Assembly: GCA_002352365.1 (NCBI GenBank)
Contig: DEIJ01000006.1
Span: 1 to 9,381 of the forward strand
Length of the DNA stretch: 9,381 nt
From: Dehalococcoidia bacterium UBA2777
GTDB lineage: Bacteria > Chloroflexota > Dehalococcoidia > UBA2247 > UBA2777
Direction: 5' to 3'
Shown: piece after piece, positions 1-5,915 of the stretch
Layout: each line of letters starts with the position of its first letter
Numbering within the stretch: the stretch's first letter is position 1
The notes under the pieces: model-generated
Told to the model about the DNA's origin: nothing
The model's database searches: none
The model's input: the letters and a program-made list of their open reading frames with translations, nothing else
Position numbers and translations under genes: made by a program

Positions 1-43
1 GTCGAAAATGGGGTGGAACATCCTCTTCAAGAGGCCCTCAGAT

Positions 44-58
44 GGCCTATAATAGGCT
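44..58 (+). promoter_or_regulatory. Candidate promoter -10 inside a 13-bp palindrome (possible operator)
   Basis: The sequence GCCTAT-A-ATAGGC (45-57) is a perfect inverted repeat around one central base. A consensus TATAAT (48-53) lies within it, 36 bases before the start codon of the helix-turn-helix gene at 89. The -35 match is weak (TTCAAG around 26-31). A palindrome covering a -10 box in front of a small DNA-binding protein gene is the usual layout for self-repression. That role is inference. Confidence 0.4.
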
Positions 59-88
59 TATTAAGAAACTAGCAAGAGGCAAAAGAAA

Positions 89-364
89 ATGAAAAGGCAG
101 AAATCCCTAAGGCAATTGGCTAGAGAGTTTGGAGTCTCACCAAGCTACTTATCACAAGTCAAGCATGGCAAGCGTCCCGCGTCAGCCAGTCTGCAGGAGA
201 AGTTAAAGGGGTTAAAGGGAAGTGTTAAGCAAAATGTTAAGCAAAGTGTTAAAATATCAATGGATTTTATATCTGGGGGAGTGCCGGAATTGGTAGACGG
301 GCATGACTTAGGATCATGTGCTGCAAGGCGTAGGAGTTCGAGTCTCCTCTTCCCCACCACTTGA
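89..364 (+). CDS. Short XRE/Cro-like helix-turn-helix protein whose frame runs through a tRNA gene
   Basis: This is a small basic protein of 91 codons. Residues about 6-32 (SLRQLAREFGVSPSYLSQVK) read as a helix-turn-helix: the helix LRQLAREFG, the turn VSPS and the recognition helix YLSQVKHGKR. Such proteins bind DNA, often as regulators of mobile elements. Residues about 40-57 are a lysine-rich repeat (LKGLKGSVKQNVKQSVK) encoded by tandem DNA repeats at 202-252. From codon 63 onward the frame is the tRNA-Leu gene read as protein, and the stop lies just after the tRNA CCA. The natural C-terminus may therefore be an accident of position, or the gene may have lost its 3' end. The ATG has only a weak ribosome binding site upstream. 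No neighbour shares an obvious operon with it. The HTH is clear; whether the gene is expressed is not. Confidence 0.55.
   Translation: MKRQKSLRQLAREFGVSPSYLSQVKHGKRPASASLQEKLKGLKGSVKQNVKQSVKISMDFISGGVPELVDGHDLGSCAARRRSSSLLFPTT
202..252 (+). repeat. Tandem GTTAA repeats before the tRNA
   Basis: Five GTTAA cores start at 202, 211, 224, 236 and 248. The first two form a 9-base tandem (GTTAAAGGG twice). The next form a 12-base tandem (TGTTAAGCAAAR twice, at 223-246) with a partial third copy. They lie inside the HTH reading frame and encode its LKGLKG and VKQNVKQSVK tail. They could simply be coding repeats, or arm-type/iteron-like protein sites next to the tRNA. The spacing of 9, 13, 12 and 12 bases is not perfectly regular. 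Confidence 0.5.
275..359 (+). tRNA. tRNA-Leu, anticodon UAG, CCA encoded
   Basis: The gene folds into a complete class II tRNA. The acceptor stem GGGGGAG (275-281) pairs with CTTCCCC (349-355), with one G-U pair. The D arm uses CCG (284-286) and CGG (298-300). The anticodon stem CATGA (302-306) pairs with TCATG (314-318) around the loop CTTAGGA, giving anticodon TAG at 309-311, which reads CUN leucine codons. A long variable arm of the leucine type spans about 319-331. The T arm AGGAG/CTCCT (332-336 and 344-348) holds the loop TTCGAGT. Discriminator A356 is followed by an encoded CCA (357-359). No defect is visible. Its strand and position at the edge of a degraded region make it a possible integration site, although no second copy of its 3' end is seen here. 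Confidence 0.96.
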
Positions 365-454
365 CATTTGGCAACAAGAAATCTTGAACAGGTCAGTCCC
401 CAAAGACCCCGACCTGAAGCTACAATGGGGGACCGTCCACAATGGTTTACTTTT

Positions 455-491
455 TGCTATGATATTGCCAAGTAGGTCAACTGGAGGGGGG
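455..491 (+). promoter_or_regulatory. Candidate extended -10 promoter and ribosome binding site for the ORF at 496
   Basis: TGCTATGAT (455-463) matches an extended -10 element (TGn plus TATGAT). A purine-rich ribosome binding site (GGAGGGGGG, about 483-491) follows, just before the ATG at 496. No good -35 is visible, which an extended -10 does not strictly need. This site supports treating the next ORF as a real or formerly real gene. Confidence 0.35.
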
Positions 492-495
492 ACAA

Positions 496-693
496 ATGGC
501 AAAAAAGACATGGCGGGATACAAGAGGGCACCATTGGATGGACAAACCCTTGCGAACCTGTTACCGACTGTGGGAGACGGTGTATTCAGACTTCACTACT
601 CCAATGTCTGGTGAGGAACATGTCCAAGCCCACCGCGATACCAGAAAGTATGGAATAATGGGTACCATATCCCGTTTTCAGGCACGAAGATAG
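496..693 (+). CDS. Hypothetical small protein, probably frameshifted near its 3' end
   Basis: I do not recognise this 65-residue product (begins MAKKTWRDTRGHHWMDK, rich in W, R and H). It has a strong GGAGGGGGG ribosome binding site a few bases before the ATG. It ends at a TAG at 691-693. However, the +1 frame opens right after a TAA at about 656 and continues to a TGA near 752. That frame has protein-like composition (WVPYPVFRHEDRL, then GECHLRWEIHDLSSELSN). Joining the two frames near 655-660 would give about 85 residues. No membrane segment, signal peptide or known motif is seen. It lies in the degraded stretch between the tRNA and the riboswitch, and it could be a relic of a mobile element. 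Confidence 0.35.
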   Translation: MAKKTWRDTRGHHWMDKPLRTCYRLWETVYSDFTTPMSGEEHVQAHRDTRKYGIMGTISRFQARR

Positions 694-836
694 GCTCGGC
701 GAATGCCATCTTAGGTGGGAAATACATGACCTCTCTAGCGAACTCTCAAACTGACATTTTGCATTGTGTCACCTACTACTTCAAAATCCATAGGAGTAGT
801 GCTACAATTCTATAGAAACAAATTGTGAGACGGTAT

Positions 837-1587
837 ATGCCAGTGGTTCGTCAGCTACCCAACAAACCCCTTGTCGAAGCGATATTTGAGTTTAGATGGC
901 AAATTCCAAGTGAGGAGGGCGACCCGCACTATACACTGTTCGTGGGTAGGCTTTATGACCGCGTACAGCCTCATTATCCTTTTCACGAGCCACTTCCTAC
1001 TGCACTAAATTCCTCTTCCGGCAGCCGAAAATGTCATTCAACATCGTTTCCGTGTGCAAACGGGTGGCTGGCCTTTAATCCAAGTTGGTCCCGGGATCGT
1101 GACAATCAATGATACAGAGGGCTACATTTGGCAAGATTTTGGTCAACGAGCAACATTGCTCGTCAAGGCAATTTCTGAGGCTTATCCTGAGCCTGGACAA
1201 TTGCGGATAGCTAACTTAGTCCTAAGGTATCTTGATGCCTTCGAGCTTGACCAGGATGAAGATATGCTGAACTACCTCTCCGATAAGTTGAAATCTACGG
1301 TATCGTTCCCAAAAGAGCTATTCCAAGATACTGCTGTATCAAGGCATCCCAAAGTTCTTAACGTAATGGCATCATTCTCCACAGAAAAACCAAGGGGCAC
1401 CATCCTCGTACGATTTGGAAGCGGAAGACACCGTGACAAACCTGCCCTAATAATGGAGACCGCGGTTCGCTCAGAGACCCCTGACATACCGAAGATGCCA
1501 GAAGAATTCGAACAATGGGTGGAGGATGCTCACAAGCTTACTGATGGCTGGTTTTTCAAGTTCATAGAAGGTGAGCTTGATTGGTAA
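837..1587 (+). pseudogene. TIGR04255-family protein gene with a single-base frameshift
   Basis: The first frame (GTG 825 or ATG 837 to about 1008) carries the family's N-terminal signature LPNKPLVEAIFEFRW. The second frame (about 1009-1587) continues with AAENVIQHRFRV, then GGWPLIQVGPGIVTINDTEGY, and ends HKLTDGWFFKFIEGELDW. Both parts match the TIGR04255 family: sporadically distributed proteins of about 250 residues and unknown function. Dropping one A from the AAA at 1007-1009 restores one frame (PTAL-IPLPAAENV) and a product of about 249 residues, the full family length. As written, translation would stop at 1110-1112 after a garbled tail. The single-base change in a short A run could be a true mutation or a sequencing error; the rest is well preserved. 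The start is uncertain because neither GTG 825 nor ATG 837 has a good ribosome binding site. Confidence 0.75.
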
Positions 1588-1826
1588 GAGGCCGTACAAT
1601 TGGATTTTACCCGATCAATAAGTGCGATCTTCCACCTCTTCATCGTCCATGGAGGATAGTTCAGTTTCAAAGGGTGCTTGAGCTTGAAACGGAGCATGTT
1701 AGGAATAACCATCGCCTTCTGGAGCCTCACCTACGGCTATTGCCGCCCTATAGGGGAAGCCTCTCACAAGCGTTCGCCAGATTCTTTATGAGAGTAGGGC
1801 TTCCCGTTCCTGTTGACACTTCATGA
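1581..1826 (+). CDS. Hypothetical protein overlapping the end of the TIGR04255 gene
   Basis: This possible 81-residue product starts at TTG 1581, five bases after GGTGAG (1571-1576), and overlaps the stop of the preceding gene by seven bases, which suggests translational coupling. I do not recognise it. The segment QFQRVLELETEHVRNNHR and the later LSQAFARFFMRVGLPVP look like normal amphipathic protein. After the TGA at 1824-1826 another frame continues with DDGRVFTLPCGTLSCGQ to a TAA near 1889, so this too may be a frame-broken relic. It is also possible that the frame is not translated at all. Confidence 0.3.
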   Translation: MVRGRTIGFYPINKCDLPPLHRPWRIVQFQRVLELETEHVRNNHRLLEPHLRLLPPYRGSLSQAFARFFMRVGLPVPVDTS

Positions 1827-2110
1827 TGATGGTCGTGTATTCACCCTACCTTGCGGTACGCTCAGTTGCGGCCAAATCACAAATTGCTAAGAACTGCTTG
1901 CATCAATATGAGCGAGAATCATCTGCTGCAATGCCGGGATTAGGTGCTTCTTCTCAAAGAAAAGTTCGGGAACTGCCCACGAAGGCCCACCAATCAGATT
2001 CGAAAGAGGCGCTTGACTTGATGACTGCCATCTGCTACTCTTTATCACGGAAAGGAGGTGAGAGGCCTTCAAAAGGGGTGTAAAAAGTTAAGCAACAAAA
2101 TTGAAACAGA
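1827..2110. other. Stretch with no convincing gene
   Basis: Open frames exist on both strands (for example + 1823-2083 and - 1887-2072), but none has a recognisable motif, and none combines a good start with protein-like composition. The stretch holds a perfect Shine-Dalgarno sequence, AGGAGGTGA at 2053-2061, with no usable start codon after it (the only nearby GTG is followed at once by TAA). That is consistent with a deleted gene. The right end probably contains the promoter for the riboswitch leader. Confidence 0.5.
2013..2041 (+). promoter_or_regulatory. Candidate promoter for the fdh leader
   Basis: TTGACT (2013-2018) is followed after 17 bases by TACTCT (2036-2041), preceded by TGC as in extended -10 promoters. 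Transcription would begin near 2048, about 65 bases before the riboswitch. The -10 is poor, so this is only the best candidate seen. Confidence 0.28.
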
Positions 2111-2210
2111 CCTTTTCTCCGAGCCATTCCCCTAAGGCACTGGCTATGGGGGTTGGCCGATAGGGTATAATGGGAAACGATTATGCCTCCCGTGTTTGGA
2201 AAGGAGATGG
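2111..2210 (+). ncRNA. Moco/Tuco-type riboswitch upstream of the formate dehydrogenase operon
   Basis: The element matches the molybdenum cofactor RNA motif. CTCC (2117-2120) pairs with GGAG (2203-2206) to close it. A first hairpin (2124-2157) contains CCTAAG (2131-2136) facing TATGG (2145-2149), the classic 11-nucleotide tetraloop receptor. A second hairpin (2163-2191) has GGG/CCC at its base and ATAAT/ATTAT (2167-2171 and 2180-2184), and is capped by a GAAA tetraloop (2174-2177) that could dock into that receptor. The 3' part contains TTTGGAAAGGAG. The motif is known upstream of Mo/W cofactor synthesis, molybdate/tungstate transport and cofactor-using enzymes, which fits the FdhA operon here. 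Only two internal hairpins are evident, so it could belong to the subclass lacking P3 that has been proposed to sense the tungsten cofactor. Confidence 0.9.
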
Positions 2211-2251
2211 GCAGATAAGATATTTTTGATTGAGGAGCGCAGTTTATTTAT

Positions 2252-2289
2252 GCCTGCCTTTCCTAAAAGGGGCAGGCGTTTTCAATTTT
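2252..2289 (+). terminator. Intrinsic terminator (attenuator) after the first riboswitch
   Basis: GCCTGCC (2252-2258) pairs with GGCAGGC (2271-2277) and is followed by GTTTTCAATTTT (2278-2289). It lies between the aptamer and the first ORF, as expected of an expression platform. A competing pairing is possible: GGGCAG (2209-2214), just 3' of the aptamer, can pair with CTGCCT (2254-2259), which would break the terminator. The direction of the switch (on or off with cofactor) cannot be read from the sequence. Confidence 0.75.
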
Positions 2290-2301
2290 GGGAGTGGGGC
2301 A

Positions 2302-2613
2302 ATGACCAATTCCATTTCCGAGATTAATCTGTTATCAGGCTACCAGCCAGTTGCCAATGAAGAGACCCGCAAGAAGTTTGAACAAGCCTGGGGATGTATT
2401 CTCCCTTCGAGGCCTGGTATCACCCAAGTTGAAATGTTCTATGCCGCTGATGTCGGTGAAATTATCGGAGAGGGTGGAACAGGGGATGATTTTTATGCCT
2501 TTCCATTTCCTGAGTCACTAACCAATGCCTTGACTAATGATGCTCTGGATCCCATAGTCAAAACCCCGGAGTACGATGTTTGTGCCATCAGGATGGAGAA
2601 GATAGGAAGATGA
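2302..2613 (+). pseudogene. Collapsed fdhA copy: middle segment joined to C-terminus
   Basis: The ATG at 2302 has GGAGTGGGG just upstream and opens a 103-residue frame. Residues about 13-59 (GYQPVANEETRKKFEQAWG and following) match FdhA residues about 565-605 encoded downstream. Residues about 74-102 (FPESLTNALTND, ALDPIVKTPEYDVCAI and on) match FdhA residues about 860-894. Everything between, about 250 residues of molybdopterin domain, is missing, as are the whole N-terminus, all iron-sulfur motifs and the selenocysteine site. It cannot be an active dehydrogenase. The reading frame is nevertheless intact across the junction, with its own ribosome binding site, directly after the riboswitch attenuator and 37 bases before fdhA. 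It is most simply a tandem duplicate reduced by internal deletion. A retained small protein, or a spacer in the leader, is possible. Confidence 0.7.
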
Positions 2614-2650
2614 GGCGAGTTATCATCATGTAGAAGGAGGTTAATGGTAA

Positions 2651-5365
2651 ATGGATAGCATGATTAGCTTGACTATCGATAACCGGGAGGTGGAAGTCAA
2701 GAGGGGAGCTAGTGTATTGGAAGCAGCACAAAGTGTTGGCGTTTATATCCCCACTCTGTGCTATCACCCCTCCTTAGAGCCCTTTGGAGCTTGCCGACTG
2801 TGTGTAGTAGAGATTGAAAAGATGCGTGGTTTCCCCACCTCTTGTACCACGCCAGTGGCAGAAGGAATGGTAGTTCACACCGATACACCTCAACTTCAGC
2901 AGCTAAGGCGTAGTATTCTTGAACTCATTCTTACCGAGCATCCGCAAACTTGCCTCACCTGCCCCAAGAATCTGAATTGCGAGCTGCAGCGTGTTGCTCA
3001 ATATATCGGGTTAAACGAGATCAGTCTCCCTCAGTTGTATAAAGAACTCCCAGTAAAGGAGGATAATCCCTTCTTTTATCGAGATTATAACCTATGTATT
3101 CTCTGCGGGCGCTGCGTCAGGGTTTGCCAGGAGATACGCGGTGTAGGTGCTGTTGCCTTTACCTACCGGGGGAGTCAGGCTCTAATTGGCACCGCCTTTG
3201 ATCTCCCTCTGCTGCAGGCGGGATGCCAGTTTTGTGGAGCTTGTATCGATGTTTGTCCCACCGGGGCCTTAATCGAGCGCAGTCGCCGCGGGTGGCAAGC
3301 ACTCCCCGAGCGCTCAGTGCTTACTACCTGTCCCTATTGCGGCGTTGGCTGTCAACTTAGGCTGGAAATTAAGAAGGGAAGGATCATCGGTGTTACCCCT
3401 GAACTTGAAGCTGTAGTGAACCAGGGTCAGGCCTGTGTCAAGGGGCGCTTTGGTATTGCTGAGCCCATCCATCATCCTGATCGCTTGACTACCCCTCTGG
3501 TGAGACGAAATGGCAAGCTTGAGGAAGCAACTTGGGAGGAAGCCATCTCACAAGTGGCCCAAAGGTTTACCGAGATTAAGGAAAGATATGGGCCAGACTC
3601 TTTAGGGGCGTTTTCCTCCTCTCGATGTACTAATGAGGAAAACTATTTGGTGCAAAAGCTGGCCCGGACCTGCTTTGGTACCAATAATGTGGACAACTGT
3701 GCCCGAATATGACATGCGCCAACTGTAGCTGGGCTAGCTACTTGTTTTGGCAGCGGAGCAGCTACCAACTCCTTCGATCAGATCGAGGGTGCTGATGTTT
3801 TATTCGTTATTGGTTCTAATACTACTGAGGCTCATCCTGTTGCCGGCTTAAAGATAAAGAAGGCAATTCGCAATGGTACCAAACTTATTGTGGCTGATCC
3901 ACGCAAGACTGAGCTAGCCGATGTAGCTGACATCTGGCTCAACCTGTGGCCAGGTAGCAACGTCGCTCTGCTAAATGGAATGATGCAGGCAATCATCAAA
4001 GAGGGACTAGAGAATAAGGCTTTCATCGCCCAGCGCACCGAGAACTTTGATGAGCTAAACAAAGCGGATTACCCTCCAGAGATGGTTTCCAAAATCACTA
4101 GAGTTCCTGCGGAGAAAATTGTGGAGGCGGCTCTTCTCTACGCCAGGGCAGCTAAGGCGATGATTATCTATGGCCTAGGAATAACCCATCACACTACTGG
4201 CACTGATGGTGTCATGTCCCTAGGCAATCTGGCTTTGCTCACTGGCAATATAGGGCGCCGCTCCACCGGCGTAATGCCGATGCGAGGTCAAAGCAATGTC
4301 CAAGGTGCCTGCGATATGGGGGCCTTGCCCAATATGTACCTAGGCTATCAACCGATTAGCGACTCTGAGGTAAGGACTAAGTTCGAGAAAGCGTGGGGAC
4401 TGAGTTTACCTCAAAAACCTGGCTTAACCTCATGTGAAATGATAGAGACTATGCAACAGGGCAAGATAAAAGGGCTCTATATTTTAGGTGAGGATCCTTG
4501 CCAAACTGACCCCGACACTGATAAGGTACGTCGGTCGCTTGAGTCCCTAGACTTCTTGGTAGTTCAGGAGCTTTTCCTAACTGAAACCACCAATTACGCC
4601 GATGTAGTCCTGCCGGCGGCCAGCTTTGCAGAGTGCAACGGAACTTTCACCAGCGGCGAGCGGCGTATCCAACGAGTGCGTAAAGCCATAGCTCCACTAT
4701 GTGGAAAGGAGAACTGGCAGACCATCTGTCTCATTGCCCAGGCGATGGGTTATCCCATGAGCTACTCAAATCCCGCAGAGATCATGGATGAGATCTCCTC
4801 CCTGGCACCCATATTTGGTGGAGTAAGCTTCAAGCGCCTGGAGGGAAACGGATTACAGTGGCCTTGCCCCACCCCAGGGCATCCGGGCACAGAGATTATG
4901 TACACGGAAAAATTCAGTCGTCCTAATGGGCTGGCTAAGTTTAATCAGGTCGATCATAAGCCCTCCGCTGAACAGCCTGATGATCGCTACCCTCTGATCC
5001 TTACTACAGGAAGGCGTCGTGAGCACTACGATAGTGGCTCGATGACGAGACGCTGCCAGGGGATTCTCCAGGTCTGGCCCGAAGAGAAGATAGAGATAAG
5101 CCCTATGGATGCTCAAGAGCTTGATATCATAGATGGCGAGGAGGTAGTGGTCCGCTCCCGACGTGGTAAGGTAAAGGTTAAGGTGAGGGTTACTGACAAA
5201 TCGCCGCGTGGCGTGGCATTCATGGCCTTTCATTACCAAGATGCGCTCACCAACCTGTTGACCAATCCTGCTCTTGACCCCATAGCTAAGACCCCAGAAT
5301 ATAAGGTTTGTGCTATTTGTGTCGAGAAGATTCCACAGGAGGCAAAAGAGGTTGTCAGGAAGTAG
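2651..5365 (+). CDS. fdhA: Formate dehydrogenase catalytic subunit, selenocysteine-containing (TGA 3710-3712 = Sec354)
   Basis: This 904-residue enzyme should interconvert formate and CO2 at a Mo/W bis-pterin site. The start ATG lies 10 bases after AAGGAGG (2634-2640). Domain order: a [2Fe-2S] ferredoxin-like domain (C37, C48, C51, C65); an NuoG-type His/Cys cluster (H97, C101, C104, C110); two [4Fe-4S] clusters (C149/152/155/159 and C192/195/198/202); then the molybdopterin domain with its own [4Fe-4S] site (C227, C230, C234, C262) and K264. The in-frame TGA follows NNVDNCARI and precedes HAPTVAGLA, exactly where the family places catalytic Sec or Cys. The frame continues unbroken through SNVQGACDMG, ILGEDP, a TTGRRREHY motif and the C-terminal pterin-binding domain ending near AICVEKI. 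A standard translation would wrongly split it at 3712 and restart near 3890. No signal peptide is seen, so it is probably cytoplasmic. Its NuoG-like N-terminus implies an electron-transfer partner, but none lies in the window. Whether the metal is Mo or W is not shown; the nearby tupA hints at W. Confidence 0.96.
3721..3746 (+). promoter_or_regulatory. SECIS-like hairpin directly after the selenocysteine TGA
   Basis: GTAGCT (3725-3730) pairs perfectly with AGCTAC (3736-3741) around a five-base loop GGGCT. AAC (3721-3723) can extend the stem with GTT (3744-3746) across a small U-rich internal loop. The loop begins 19 bases after the TGA. Bacterial SECIS elements lie in the coding sequence just after the UGA, with a short stem and G-rich apical loop bound by SelB, so position and form both fit. 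Confidence 0.75.
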
Positions 5366-5915
5366 GAAGAAGCATCTACAAGTATACTTTGAGAGAGGTT
5401 CCCAGTTTCATGGCCATCTGAGCCCTGGCCTTGCCATCGGTATTTTTATGGTCGACCTGGCACAGGATATTTTGGGGCCGCGTGAGCTGGTGGATACAGT
5501 GGTGGAAACTAAGCTCTGCCTGCCCGATGCTGCCCAGATAATGACTCCCTGTACCTACGGTAATGGCTGGATGACGGTAAAGGATTGGGGCAAGTTTGCC
5601 CTCACCCTTTATGATAAGGAGAAATTGGATGGAGTACGAGTTTACCTCGATATGGAGAAGGCCAAAAATTATCCTCATCTTTATCAGTGGTACCTGAGGT
5701 TAGATCAAGTCAAAACTGAGGAAGTGCTCTCGGAGATCATGGAGGCTGAGAGAGCTATTTTCTCCTGGGAGAAGGTGAGAGTAAAGCTGCCTCCTAAAGA
5801 GAAGGGGCTGGTATCTATTTGTCCCTCCTGCGGTGAGGCTCACCCAGCAAGTGATGGCGAGCTCTGCCCGAGGTGCGGTGGCAAAGATGATTACTACCAG
5901 GTAATAACTTTATAA
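5352..5915 (+). CDS. FmdE-family protein with C-terminal zinc ribbon
   Basis: The product has 187 residues. The start chosen is TTG 5352, nine bases after AGGAGG (5337-5342) and overlapping the last 14 bases of fdhA, so translation is probably coupled. The N-terminal domain (about 8-130) resembles formylmethanofuran dehydrogenase subunit E proteins: FHGHLSPGLAIG (19-30, H20 and H22), then a C56 segment LCLPDAAQ, PCTYGNG (C67) and VKDWGKFAL. Many family members have Cys in the HGHxCPG motif; here the position is Ser24. A C-terminal zinc ribbon uses C157, C160, C172 and C175 and ends in YYQVITL. Bacterial members are often found beside molybdenum/tungsten enzymes. A role as metal- or cofactor-handling helper for FdhA is inference, and no true formylmethanofuran dehydrogenase subunit is present. 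Probably cytoplasmic. Confidence 0.85.
   Translation: MSGSRKKHLQVYFERGSQFHGHLSPGLAIGIFMVDLAQDILGPRELVDTVVETKLCLPDAAQIMTPCTYGNGWMTVKDWGKFALTLYDKEKLDGVRVYLDMEKAKNYPHLYQWYLRLDQVKTEEVLSEIMEAERAIFSWEKVRVKLPPKEKGLVSICPSCGEAHPASDGELCPRCGGKDDYYQVITL

Noticed and set aside
332..359. tRNA 3' end as attachment site with a second copy downstream
   Set aside because: I looked for the T-arm/acceptor sequence elsewhere in the window and did not see a repeat; no integrase gene is present.
361..389. Promoter with perfect TTGACA right after the tRNA
   Set aside because: The -10 at correct spacing (TTGAAC) matches at only three positions; the extended -10 at 455-463 is a better candidate for the next ORF.
391..434. 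Terminator after the tRNA (GTCCCC 396-401 with GGGGAC 428-433)
   Set aside because: The loop is 26 bases and no U-run follows, so it is not a convincing intrinsic terminator.
318..614. Open + frame starting inside the tRNA
   Set aside because: Its first part is tRNA and the rest is in a different frame from the better-supported ORF at 496; composition is not protein-like.
1823..2083. 86-codon + frame and an overlapping - frame at 1887-2072 as genes
   Set aside because: No ribosome binding site at sensible spacing, no motif and low protein-like character; both look like chance open frames in degraded sequence.
3710..3712. TGA as a real stop, splitting fdhA into two genes (2651-3712 and 3890-5365)
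   Set aside because: The same frame is clearly coding between 3713 and 3889 and has no other stop. The TGA is at the known Sec position and a SECIS-like hairpin follows.
4853..5239. 128-codon frame on the minus strand inside fdhA
   Set aside because: It lies opposite a strongly conserved part of FdhA and has no recognisable motif; it is a shadow frame.
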